In this document: positions 54,801 through 64,000 of the stretch, one piece after another | Position numbering within the stretch: position 1 is the stretch's first letter | Layout of the letters: each line of letters opens with the position of its first letter | Source: Anthopleura xanthogrammica | Lineage: Eukaryota; Cnidaria; Anthozoa; Actiniaria; Actiniidae | NCBI GenBank assembly: GCA_964019055.1 | Contig: OZ025220.1 | Location: 8,485,647 to 8,549,646 of the forward strand | Direction: 5' to 3' | Length of the DNA: 64,000 nucleotides | Notes under the pieces: generated by a model | Database searches by the model: none | What the model was told of the DNA's origin: nothing | What the model saw: the letters and a program-made list of their open reading frames with translations, nothing else | Position numbers and translations under genes: made by a program

Positions 54801-57800
54801 GTTTCTATTAAAATTCTTTTCTTTTTGAAATGTTCATGTTTTCCTATTTCTAAAAATATAATTTGAATAGATTTTGCAGAAGAAATGAATACTTTTTGTG
54901 GTATCACATTTTGTTGGCGTGTTTTGCAATTTTTCTAAGTGAGCCAAAGTGGTTAATTGAGTTCTAACTACAAAATGATGATATTTTGGAAGGTTTTGAG
55001 GTGTTATTAAAATCCTTTTAGAAAATCTATGATAAGTTACTCCTTGACTTTGACATTGGTGGGAGTATGATGTCATAGGGCAGTTTATTTGATGTCATTC
55101 TTGTCAACAATTCCTAAGATAAAACTTATTAATATTTCATTAGGATATTGAAAGCTCATTTTCACATATATGCCTTATTGAAACTTCTACTTGGAGACAA
55201 CATGGGGCTTGTCCTAGTATGATGTCATAGGTTAGTTTCTTGGACGTCATTCTTGACAGCAATTAATTAGATAAATCTTATTAATGTTTCATTAGGATAT
55301 TGATAGCTCATTTTCAAACCATTTTATACCTGAATTTCCTCCTTGATTTTATGTCATACAGTAGTCTAGGCTTTCTGAAATCATTCTTAGACATTTCATT
55401 TTTAAAGATGACGAATTATTGATTTTAATAAGGGTAGTTGATAGCTTCGGTTTCACATTATATTTTATCTTAAATTATATCTTGACTACAAGGTGTGGGC
55501 TTGACCTAGTATGATGTCATGGTCTATGGTTTTTGATATCAATCACAACAACATTGCCTTAGGAAACTTAAAAAAAACTTTAATATCTTTTATAAGATTA
55601 ATGATACTGTAGGTCAAATAGATCAGACCTCTTTTTATTAAGCGAAATGTTTTCCCGTTTACGACCACATGTCATTCCCTTGAGTATTATTTCTTTCTTT
55701 CCTAGGAATGCTTTTCAGCTATGGTGGAATGTTTTCCCATTTCAGACCATGCATCATTCCCTTGAGTATTCTTTCTTTACAGGAATGCTTTTCAGCTATA
55801 TATAGTACAATGTTTCCCCATTTCAGACAATGTGTCATTCTTTGTTTAACGTTTACGCATGAGAAGACACATGAATATGGATACAACTCAAACAGAGAAT
55901 CTTATTCTTGAGAGAATGACATGTCATAGTCTGAAATGGGATAACATTATGCCCATAGTTGTATGCTATAAATACCCCTCACTTATGAATTTTGTAATAA
56001 TAGAGGGTCCTTCATCTCTTTATGCCTACCCACACTTTCCTTTATTCTGTTGCTATCAAGAAAGATCTAATATTTGAGTGATTAAGTTTAAAATTAATAA
56101 AAAAACATAACTTATTTTACAACAAACATGCAAGGAATGCTCAGTCTCGTAAGCCAGAGAACCCCCTCTGACTTAGATCAGCCCAGAGGTTGTTTTAGGG
56201 TTTGATCTGTTAGTCAGCCATGCCCTTCAGGAATAAGATCAGCCCAGGGGTTGTTTCAAGGTTCTATCTGTGAAATAGCCATGCCCAGAGGTTGTTTCAG
56301 GGTTTGATCTGTGAGTTAGCCATGCCCTGAATTAGATCAGCCCAGAGGTTGTTTCAGGATTCAATCTGTGAGATAGCCATGCCTAATTAGATCAGCCTTA
56401 GAGGCTGTTTTAGGGTTTCGATCTTTGAGTTAGCCATACCCTTAGGTTGCTTCAGGGTTTGCTAATTTTTTCCACAGATCATTCCTCATAGCCATTATAT
56501 ATTTTCCTGATAAGATCCATTTAGGTAATCATATCTTAAGTAGACAAAAACCACCTCTTAAAGCAATCCTTAATATCAGATTAGTTACCTGTTGATGAGG
56601 CATTAGTAAGAATATCTTATATAATATAGCATGAATGAACAGAGATAACATTCTTGCTGTAAAATACTTCGAAATTTTATATAATTATACTGATAAGAGT
56701 TTATTTTTATCAAATTCTTAATTAAAGCTTTTATGATTCAGGGGGTGTTGGAACGGATATACTTTTTAGGGGGGAGGGGAGGGTGCTTGTAAGTATTGTA
56801 AAGAAAGGTAGAATAGGCTATGTGCATCAAAGCTCACAAACCACTCTGGAAAAGTGAGTTCTTTAAAAATGTAACAGGGAAATCTAAGGAAATATCAGAA
56901 AAAAATTACTCTGTTATTTTGGTCTGCTGAAATCCTTTTATTTTCATAGAAAATGTGAAAGGAAAAAGTGTCAGATGAATTTTTAGAGGAGCCAAAAAAG
57001 TGTAAGAACTCACTTTCCCATGCACATTGGCTATTGGATCTTTTTCTGTGGGGTGAGGGCTATGGGTATACTTAAATTCCTCTCACGGAACAACTCCACA
57101 TCAATGAAGGAGGGCTATAGATAGTTTCTGGAAAGAAATATATATATATATATATTGACACCTTCCTTTTGGACATATTTTTAGCCTTTTTAAATATGGT
57201 TTTCTACTGGAAATTCAAGGAAACAAAACATGAAACAATGAACTTTTAACCTTTCCTAAGTGGATAAGGCATTTCACATATTCATGGTTATAACTTTTCA
57301 ACAGCGGCTTAATTAATAACAACTGTGCTTCTTGCATTCATGTCAAAGGTTAATCCACCTAAAACTTCCAAATATACCACTATTTTCTCTCAGCTGGAAA
57401 CAGAATAACTCACCGTTACTCCAAATGCTATGATAGACATTCACAACGTTTGAAAAGAAATCAATATATCATTTTCACGATCCCCTTGATATGAGCTATA
57501 CGCTACTCTGTAGCCAGCAAAAGCAATTGATACGAGGTCATTGAGAAGTTGAAAAATCGCTGCAGTTACAATTCCACATATTGCTGCCATCGTTGTACCG
57601 TCAAACTTGCTATCAGTTGTGAAAATACTGTATATTTCAGACTTAGGCTTCAGTTCCAGTAAGTTTGTTTTGATACTTTCTCGAATTAGTCAAATACTGC
57701 TGTGTTTCTTAATAAATTACAGACTCTTACTCATGATAAGCCTATTTCAGTATCAAAATATTCACAAATTAATATGAATGGTAAAGTGCAGAATGTGCAA

Positions 57801-60800
57801 CTAAAACAGTACAAACACTTTGAAATTCCATCCATCTTCAAACATGTACACATGACAACCAACACAACACACCAACACATGGATATTCTACACAAAATCA
57901 AGGACGACCCTGAGCAACAGAAAATTGATATTTCACCTTTTTTGAATTCATAAATACCACGTACTGTTCCTTGATTACACAGGGTTAGTCTCATTTCGAT
58001 GTCAAAGCATTCATAAGTAATGGTAAATTAAAGAATGCACAGCTTCAACAATGCAAATACTTTGAAATTCCACGAACCTTCACTGGAACACATGAATATT
58101 CTATACAAAATCGAGGCTTACACTAAGCTAAGCAACAGAATTTATCACCATCCAATTTATTATGCTTAACATAAGGGATTTCACGGGCAAAATCGCATTC
58201 TTAAACCTTTTGAAATGCTCTTTCAATGAGCACTGAGTAATAAAATTTATATATGCTATATTGTTTTCAGTCGCAAAGAAAGTATTTTTCATTTTAAATT
58301 TCAACCATGATCAGTATTTAGTGTTCATGAGGCCTAGCGTGTAATATGATATGAAGAAGCTGATAGTCTTGACCTTATGATCCTGTAATAATCCACACAC
58401 ATGCTGTTCTACTTGATCTTATCACTGCCATACAGATCTGATGATATATGATTTACCCTATCATAATACACTTAATCAAATGCTAAGTTTTTTAGGGCTT
58501 GTTCATGTGAACCAGTACATAATATTCATGGACTAGTTGTGAAAAAAAATCATTCTGTATTGGCAGTAGTTGCAAAGCAAAGACCAATAAGGGATATATT
58601 TTCTTCCATCTCCATCAATATAAACCAGTATTGGCAACTCAAAATCACAATAACTTTTGTATCGCAATTCTCCTATCGTGCGGTAATTCTGAGCTGACAA
58701 TAAGGGTTTATATTGGCGACTCTCTGCCCATCAAATAGGATATATGAGTGCTTGATCTGTATGGGGATTTACAATGACAAACCATTGTAAAACCCATACA
58801 AGTTAGATGCGAATATTGTATATTGCCTACCAAATGTCTAGGAGTACAAGTTGATGTTCTGCTAAAATTTGAGTCTTTTTGAGTCTTTTGGTGGTTCAGC
58901 ATTCGAATCCCCATTTCGAACAACCCTGGCAAAAATCCTGTAGTAACCATAAGCTTAAACTAGTGTAAAATAATCCTATCAGGGAGGTACAGGGGTTAAG
59001 CATGACACATGGTTTGACTTTGTTTTAGACCAGGATTCATAAAATTTATTTTAAAAAAGTCTGTGATTCGTGAATTTCAGTATCTCTATGATTCGTGATC
59101 TGCTTATTTTAAGGACCGTGATTCTGAAAATTCATATTCTTTGTATCAAGGTTTTTTATGAAAAAATTGACCATGATTTGTGATCAATACCCCCCCCCCC
59201 CCCCCCCCCCCGTGCCACCATGTCCTATTTTTAGGGTTTGTATGGGTTTTGGAAAGTCTTGGGAAGTTTTGGAAATTGATAATGGATTTTCCAGGACCTT
59301 GAAAGGTTGGGAAAATTGATTTATGGTCCACTAGGCTATGGAAAAGTCATTTTTTTTATAACTAGCATATTGTTTTGTATTGGTAAATGTATGCTAAATG
59401 TACTTCAGATCAATGAATTTGGCTTTATTTTGGTGCTGTGTGGTTTTGGGAATATGAGTCAAAGGGCTTTGGAAAGTTTTGGAAAAGATTTAGAAATTCT
59501 CACAATAGATCCTGTATGAACCCTGATTTTAATACCATTCTTTATTATTTTTGCAGGAGTTTCTGGTGATATAGCTCCATATTTCATTCAAGAACCATCA
59601 GATATTATAGTACAAAAAAGCAGACAAGCAGTCCTCAACTGCTCGGTACAAGGAACTCCGAGACCCACAATATCTTGGTATCATAATGGTGCCGAGATGT
59701 CATTAAAGGGTGATAACAGAAGGAGGATACTACCAGATGGTTCTTTATATTTTACTAATATTATACATTCGAAAATTAGTCGGCCGGACGAAGGCCGATA
59801 TCAGTGCCGTGCAACATCTACCATTAGAAGTCAAGAGTATGGAGTTATAAGTAGAACTGCTCATCTAAAAGTTGCTGGTAAGTTCTGTAAATTACATACT
59901 GTATTCCCTGAAAACCCTCCCCACCCTTTGGGGATTCGTACACCCCCCCTTCCTTGAAGAGGTATGCAATTCCTATCTCTTGGAAATTTCTTGATGGAGG
60001 CATGAGTATTTTCTGGAACTACACAATATATTAACCCTCCTCAGACCCTCCCAAACTCTTGGAAATTCCAATCCCCATCAATGGGGGAGGTATGGATATT
60101 TTCTGGTACTACACAATATACCCTCCTCAGACCCTCCCAACCTCTTGGAAATTCCAATACCCATCCATGGGAGTGGCATGGATATTTTCTGGTACTACAC
60201 AATATACCCTCCTCAGACCCTCCCAACCTCTTGGAAATTCCAATCCCCATCCATGGGAGTGGTATGGATATTTTCTGTAACTACACAATATACCCTCCTC
60301 AGACCCTTCCAACCTCTTGGAAATTCCAATACCCATCCATGGGAGTGGCATGGATATTTTCTGGTACTACACAATATACCCTCCTCAGACCCTCCCAACC
60401 TCTTGGAAATTCCAATCCCCATCCATGGGAGTGGCATGGATATTTTCTGTAACTACACAATATACCCTCCTCAGACCCTTCCAACCTCTTGGAAATTCCA
60501 ATACCCATCCATGGGAGTGGCATGGATATTTTCTGGTACTACACAATATACCCTCCTCAGACCCTCCCAACCTCTTGGAAATTCCAATCCCCATCCATGG
60601 GAGTGGCATGGATATTTTCTGTAACTACACAATATACCCTCCTCAGACCCTTCCAACCTCTTGGAAATTCCAATCCCCATCCATGGGAGTGGCATGGATA
60701 TTTTCTGTAACTACACAATATACCCTCCTCAGACTCTTCCAACCTCTTGGAAATTCCAATACCCATCCATGGGAGTTGCATGGATATTTTCTGGTACTAC

Positions 60801-63713
60801 ATAATATACCCTCTGACACGTCTGAAATGGGAAAACATTACGCCCAAGGTAAAAGGGTCTATTCTGAGATATTCTAGTTAATTTGTTGAGCTTGTGGGAC
60901 ATAGCAACAGTAACTAAGGGCAACAGTAACTAAGGGGAGTCAGAATCATTAATATTGGAATATATATCTAAAGTTACTGAGCACAGTATTTTGCAATATA
61001 TTGATGTTTCTCTCCTATATTCTTCCTTTAGGTATGTCTTCAAAAGTTACATTAGAACCAGCGTCACAACAGGTCATATTTGGTGATGTTGCAAGATTAC
61101 AATGTAGGGTGCGACATTCAATTCCGAAGGCAAAAATAACCTGGAAATTCAAGCAAAAAAATGGGACATATACATTATTATCGCCAAATAACAAACATAC
61201 TTTTTTAGACAATGGTGTATTACAAATTAAAAATGTTGAGTGGTCACACGCTGGGGAATATATGTGTACAGCGACAAATAAACTAGCCATGAGGATGCAT
61301 TCAAGTAAAGCCGCAGTTCTTGCTGTTGTTGCAGGTGAATATATAATTATTATACCTAGTTATTGTATGGTAGTATACTTAATTACATCAGTTGAATAAA
61401 TTTCATTACCAGCATACAATGACAGACAAACACTGCCCGTCATGTGCTATTAACCAGAGAGTATTCTATTGCTTGGTATCAATCAGCTGAATGAATCTCA
61501 TGAATCTCATTACCAGCCTACAATGACAGGCAAACACTGCCCGTCATGTGCTATCAACCAGAGAGTATTCTATTGCTTGGTATCAATCAGCTGAATGAAA
61601 CTCATGAATCTCATAACCAGTATACAATGACAGACAAACACTGCCCTTCATGTGCTATCAACCAGAGAGTATTCTATTGCTTGGTATCAATCAGCTGAAT
61701 GAAACTCATGAATCTCATAACCAGCATACAATGACAGACAAACACTTCCCTTCATGTGCTTTCAACCAGAGAGTATTCTATTGCTTGGTATCAATCAGCT
61801 GAATGAAACTCATGAATCTCATAACCAGCATACAATGACAGACAAACACTTCCCTTCATGTGCTTTCAACCAGAGAGTATTCTATTGCTTGGTATCAATC
61901 AGCTGAATGAATCTCATGAATCTCATTACCAGCCTACAATGACAGGCAAACACTGCCCGTCATGTGCTATCAACCAGAGAGTATTCTATTGCTTGGTATC
62001 AATCATCTGATTGAATGTCATGAATCTTATTATCAGCCTACAATGAGAACCAACCTTTGCATGATGATGGTGATGGTAATGATACATAATAATGATGGTG
62101 GTGGTAATGATGATGATGATACATGATGACGATGCCCCCCATGTTACCTATATACTTTTAAAGTTATTACCCTAATAAAGTATGCAAATAATGGAACATT
62201 CTGATCTTGTCTTTTTAGATAACGCAAATCCAAGAAGACTAGATTTTGTAGCATCTCCAACAGATACAAACACTACGAAAGGAAGCAGGATTGTGCTAGA
62301 GTGTGCTCTCCGGGGCAACCCAAAACCAACAGTAGTATGGTACAAGAACACACAGCTCATAACATATGACAATAGAATCAAAATTGTGGGAGAAAGTAAC
62401 CTTGAAATCAATAGTGCGGTGCCGGATGATGATGGTGAATACAAGTGTCAAGGATCTGCAGTCAGTAGGAGTGTATACAAATCTGTGCAGCTTCGAGTTC
62501 ACTGTAAGTAAAAATGAAAAGAAGTCTTTTTTAGATATGTGTAAAAATAATCTAAGATTGTTATGTCTGTCCCATACGTCTTAAAAGGTACTTTATAAAA
62601 AGACCTGTTATAAATCTCACATTATCCAGCTGAGTTGACCTTCAGAACAAACTCAAGGTCAACCAATCAGAATTGAGGATTCGACATCGTATTCTTATTA
62701 GCATTTCCCATTATTCTGCCTAGAGAATTTATGAAATACGAGTTCTTCCATCTTTAAATTAATCGTAAATGCCAGTAGGACTCATGGCGAAAAGTCTACA
62801 TTGTATACTCGGAAAATGCTCAAAAAATGCTAACCAAAAATAGTGACCCATAATTCCTTTCGGGGAAGGAGATCAACTCAGCTGACGATTAGAGCACATG
62901 TATACCACATACACACATTCTCCTAGTATACTAGCATAGGTCTGTGAGCCAGTATATTCCCAGATCAAAGGCTAATTTCTAGAAGCATCCATCTCCCATA
63001 TTGGGTCTATGGCTCAGCATCTTCCTAGATCAGGAGCCCATTACTAGGAGCATCCATCTCCCATATTGGGTCCATGGGCCAGCATATTCCTAGATGAGAA
63101 GCCCATTACTAGGAGCATCCATCTCCCATAATGGGTCTATGGGTCAGCATATTCCTAGATCAGGAGCCCATTACTAGGAGCATCCATCTCCCATACTGGG
63201 TCTATGGGCCAGCATATTCCTAGATCAGGAGCCTATTACTAGGAGCCCCTTTTGTGAGCCAGCATATCTTCAGATCAGGAGTCTATTTCTAGGATTATTC
63301 ATCTCCCATATTGCATCTGTGAGCCAGTACATTCGCATATCAGGAGCCCCCTACTAGAAACCTAACGATTAATCATTAATCATTAATTTATTAATTCATT
63401 AATTAATCATTAACTTATAATTGATTGTGTTTTCCTTCAGATCCTCCAACATTTAATACTAAACCTACCAACAAGAAAGCACATATTGATAATGATGTAA
63501 AATTCAAGTGCGTCGTTGACGGCAGACCAACACCAAACGTGACATGGTATAAAAATGGATACGTGCTACTTAGCTCAGATTTCATCATCTTCGCCCCTGG
63601 ATCAATTACCGTACAATCGCTGCTACCATCAGATACTGGCATCTACCAGTGTGTAGGTAGTAATTATCTTGGTGAAGTTCAAGCATCTGCTGAACTTTCT
63701 GTGTTTGAAAAAG
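45807..63713 (+). CDS. NEO1-like: Neogenin/DCC-like netrin receptor, 5' part (signal peptide and four Ig domains; continues beyond window)
   Basis: Exons 45807-45876, 59557-59877, 61032-61334, 62219-62503 and 63441-63713 all end in phase 1 and join in one open frame. Exon 1 encodes a short basic N terminus and a hydrophobic core (LVVCMIFGGTLLLVS), a typical signal peptide. Each later exon is one immunoglobulin domain with its Cys-Trp-Cys set: LNCS/ISWY/YQCRA, LQCR/ITWK/YMCTA, LECA/VVWY/YKCQG and FKCV/VTWY/YQCVG. Domain 1 has the neogenin/DCC signature RRILPDGSLYF followed by PDEGRYQC. The fibronectin III domains, membrane helix and cytoplasmic P motifs must lie to the right. In this family the protein sits at the plasma membrane and binds netrins and RGM proteins in axon guidance and cell adhesion. 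Intron 1 is 13.7 kb and rich in repeats, as often seen for this family. Neogenin and DCC cannot be told apart here. The final donor (GAAAAAG/GTTTGT) is weak. Confidence 0.88.
45877..50400. other. Receptor intron 1, proximal part
   Basis: AT-rich intronic DNA without a supported exon. SINE-derived fragments lie at 47995-48115 (ending GTGCTACCCTCGTAAAACAA) and at 48541-48750 (B-box-like TTTGATTCCTGGACTC, body, then one VNTR-type unit). Confidence 0.6.
50408..52483. repeat. Complex segmental duplication A-B-A'-X-B'
   Basis: Block A (50408-50780, starting GTACAATACCACTGTGTTCC) recurs almost identically at 51224-51597. Block B (about 50781-51222, starting GAAGTCAAAACTACAAGCTA) recurs at about 52041-52483. 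A unique block X (51598-52040) separates A' from B'. Block B itself contains degenerate 57-58 bp VNTR units (GATCTAAGTCACGGCATGAG). The two minus-strand frames here are copies of one another and not genes. Confidence 0.9.
52830..52990 (-). repeat. Diverged, inverted relative of block A
   Basis: Contains GGGTTAGCCTCGATTTTGTG, GGTCCTTGGAAATTCAAAGT, GTTGAAGTTGTGCATTCTTT and ACTTTACC. The latter parts are the reverse complement of block A motifs (GTAAAGAATGCACAACTTCA, ACTTTGAAATTC). It mixes orientations, so the source element is probably a foldback. Confidence 0.6.
53150..53260 (+). mobile_element. SINE central-domain fragment
   Basis: GAGTTGGTTCTCTCCTGAGG, GTTTTTCTCCGGGTTCTCTG and TTTTCCTCCCTCTGCAAAAA match the body of the other SINEs. 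The tRNA head is missing. Confidence 0.6.
53880..54275 (-). mobile_element. SINE with tRNA head, central domain and VNTR tail (most complete copy)
   Basis: Read on the minus strand: a tRNA-like head with B box GGTTTGATTCC (complement of 54203-54213), then GTGCGAGTAGAGTTTTTGTG. The body (CTTTTCTCCAGGTTTTTTAG, TGCCTTCAGAAAACCTAACA) follows. The tail has three tandem 57-58 bp units (GTGAGTTAGCCATGCCCTGG, GATCAGCC, GAGGTTGTTTCAGGGTT). The tandem tail at the 3' end of a polymerase-III-type element is its notable property. Confidence 0.75.
54280..55655. other. Receptor intron 1, no gene seen
   Basis: AT-rich. Around 54600-54830 two AAACTTA/TAAGTTTC-containing segments are in inverted orientation. 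A TATGATGTCAT-containing segment recurs four times at about 55060-55520 (GTATGATGTCATAGG, TTTCATTAGGATATTGA). Confidence 0.55.
55660..55960 (+). repeat. Minisatellite linking the 83-bp and 99-bp families
   Basis: Begins with units of the 83-bp family in direct sense (GTCATTCCCTTGAGTATTAT, GGAATGCTTTTCAGCTATGG, GTTTTCCCATTTCAGACCA). It then switches into the 99-bp unit seen at 9802-10545 (TTTAACGTTTACGCATGAGA, CATGAATATGGATACAACTC), showing that the two arrays are one family. Confidence 0.85.
56150..56470 (+). repeat. 57-58 bp VNTR, five degenerate units
   Basis: Units contain TTAGATCAGCCCAGAGGTTG, TTTCAGGGTTTGATCTGTGA and GTTAGCCATGCCCTGA, with indels. No SINE head is adjacent. Confidence 0.88.
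56812..57037. mobile_element. MITE with CCAATAGCCAATGTGCAT termini, copy 2
   Basis: Inverted relative to 41493-41705. Shares ATGTGCATCAAAGCTCACAA, TGAAATCCTTTTATTTTCAT and the terminal GCACATTGGCTATTGG. Confidence 0.7.
57408..57682 (-). pseudogene. Pasted copy of the membrane-protein exon from 4602-4945
   Basis: The minus strand reproduces the exon from [16 protein letters not shown] through [18 protein letters not shown] to the GTGAGT donor. It includes about six bases of intron and lacks the first part of the exon. Differences are point changes plus 3- and 6-base in-frame deletions, and one TGG-to-TGA nonsense change near the end. The copy lies in the opposite orientation to the host receptor gene. 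Confidence 0.85.
57690..58140. repeat. Two diverged copies related to block A
   Basis: Copies at about 57690-57950 and 57955-58140 share TACTG(C/T)GTTCCTTGATTACA-like starts, AATGGTAAA, AGAATGCACA and CACTTTGAAATTCCA with 50408-50780. The frames on both strands are not genes. Confidence 0.7.
59190..59211. repeat. Poly-C run, 22 bases
   Basis: An uninterrupted C homopolymer (poly-G on the minus strand) in receptor intron 1, about 350 bases before the first Ig exon. The exact length is likely uncertain in any assembly. Confidence 0.95.
59985..60815. repeat. 86-bp tandem repeat in receptor intron 2
   Basis: About nine units containing ACACAATATACCCTCCTCAG, ACCCTCCCAACCTCTTGGAA, ATTCCAATACCCATCCATGG and GAGTGGCATGGATATTTTCT. 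The unit holds its own short palindrome (CCCATCCATGGGAGTGG). Alternation of CCCTCCC/CCCTTCC and TGGTAC/TGTAAC variants suggests two-unit duplications. It ends in a fragment of the 83-bp family (CTGAAATGGGAAAACATTAC). Many overlapping frames on both strands are artefacts. Confidence 0.95.
61400..62045. repeat. About 104-bp tandem repeat in receptor intron 3
   Basis: Six units containing CAGCATACAATGACAGACAA, ACACTGCCCTTCATGTGCTA, AACCAGAGAGTATTCTATTG and TATCAATCAGCTGAATGAA. The unit is a relative of the single copies at 6245-6390 and 14165-14300. GAT/GGT simple sequence follows at 62055-62130. Confidence 0.93.
62624..62884. mobile_element. TIR element (MITE-like), copy 2
   Basis: Second copy of the 249-533 element, in receptor intron 4, starting ATCCAGCTGAGTTGACC and ending GATCAACTCAGCTG. 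It shares AATCAGAATTGAGGATTC, GAAATACGAGTTCTTCC and ATTCCTTTCGGGGAAG. Confidence 0.8.
62930..63360. repeat. 65-bp tandem repeat in receptor intron 4
   Basis: Six to seven units with CATCCATCTCCCATATTGGG, TCTATGGGCCAGCATATTCC and TAGATCAGGAGCCCATTACT. Outer units are more diverged. Confidence 0.92.
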
Positions 63714-63779
63714 GTTTGTTTTATAACACAGATAACATATATAGAGGTTATTTACAGGGCAGGAGGTACAGATCATAGA

Positions 63780-64000
63780 AAAAAACTGTACCTGAGGCCT
63801 GTGCTGAGGGTACAGTTTTTCCCTATCTTGATAAACTTTCATTTTTTTCCCCAAAGCAGTACATCACATTAGTCAGTAGTTCCCTTCACAGTTCCCTGTA
63901 CCATCTTGGAAGGTAGCTGTGCCTTTGCATCGAAGCGAGATGAACAGTGAGCTTTCATTGACAGATATGTATGAATGATTGTCCAAAGTGTTAAAAAAAG
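63780..64000. other. Receptor intron 5 start, with a truncated foldback arm
   Basis: A short hairpin at 63785-63822 (AACTGTACC against GGTACAGTT). From about 63900 to the window end are the motifs of the 9531-9647 foldback (TTTGCATCGAAGCGAGATGA, then CAAAGTGTTAAAAAA). The element runs off the edge. Confidence 0.5.

Noticed and set aside
60041..60877. Many overlapping frames with FQEVGRV and NIPSSDPPNL repeats
   Set aside because: Artefacts of the 86-bp tandem repeat, whose length is not a multiple of three, so every frame and both strands read similarly.

Overview
This is a eukaryotic, AT-rich, intron-containing and very repeat-rich genomic window. It looks like an animal genome, most likely a cnidarian and probably an anthozoan. 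That is inference, from three things: a DCC/neogenin-type receptor and an ATOS/FAM214 gene with animal-like exon structure; short foldback elements and tRNA-derived SINEs whose central domain resembles one reported from cnidarians; and a DIRS1-like retroelement. No prokaryotic gene organisation, operon or CRISPR array is present.

Layout. 1-3.4 kb: a TIR element, then large simple-sequence arrays. 3.4-8.3 kb (minus strand): exons of an unrecognised multi-pass membrane protein among foldback elements. 7.1-13.5 kb: MITEs, minisatellites, a SINE inserted in a tandem repeat and a polypyrimidine tract. 14.04-15.32 kb (plus): a two-exon secreted precursor made of eleven perfect-length 16-residue repeats ending in Pro-Phe-Ile-Pro-Phe-Lys-Arg. 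It has the architecture of a neuropeptide or peptide-hormone prepropeptide and is the most interesting locus here. 16.1-21.0 kb: a structurally complete but coding-dead DIRS1-like tyrosine-recombinase retrotransposon with inverted terminal repeats, an internal complementary region and a possible spliceosomal intron. 21.9-24.8 kb (plus): a two-exon CLN3 (battenin)-like membrane protein gene. 25.6-29.2 kb: microsatellites, a 1.9 kb unremarkable AT-rich gap and a GAT-type minisatellite. 29.3-37.6 kb (plus): thirteen coding exons of an ATOS (FAM214, atossa) homologue, 744 codons, reconstructed with consistent splice phases. 37.6-45.8 kb: repeats, SINEs and foldback elements without a supported gene. 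45.8-63.7 kb, continuing past the right edge (plus): the 5' part of a neogenin/DCC-like netrin receptor, with a signal-peptide exon, a 13.7 kb first intron full of repeats, and four consecutive immunoglobulin-domain exons all bounded by phase-1 introns.

The genes do not form a pathway. The receptor would act at the cell surface in axon or cell guidance, ATOS in the nucleus as a transcription-related regulator, the CLN3-like protein in endolysosomal membranes, and the repeat precursor in the secretory pathway. Much of the remainder is mobile or tandem DNA. Several families recur across the window: a SINE whose tail is a 57-58 bp VNTR, an 83-99 bp minisatellite family, a MITE with AGACCCCTT termini, and a MITE with ATCCAGCTGAG termini. 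A copy of a membrane-protein exon has been pasted about 53 kb away inside the receptor intron.
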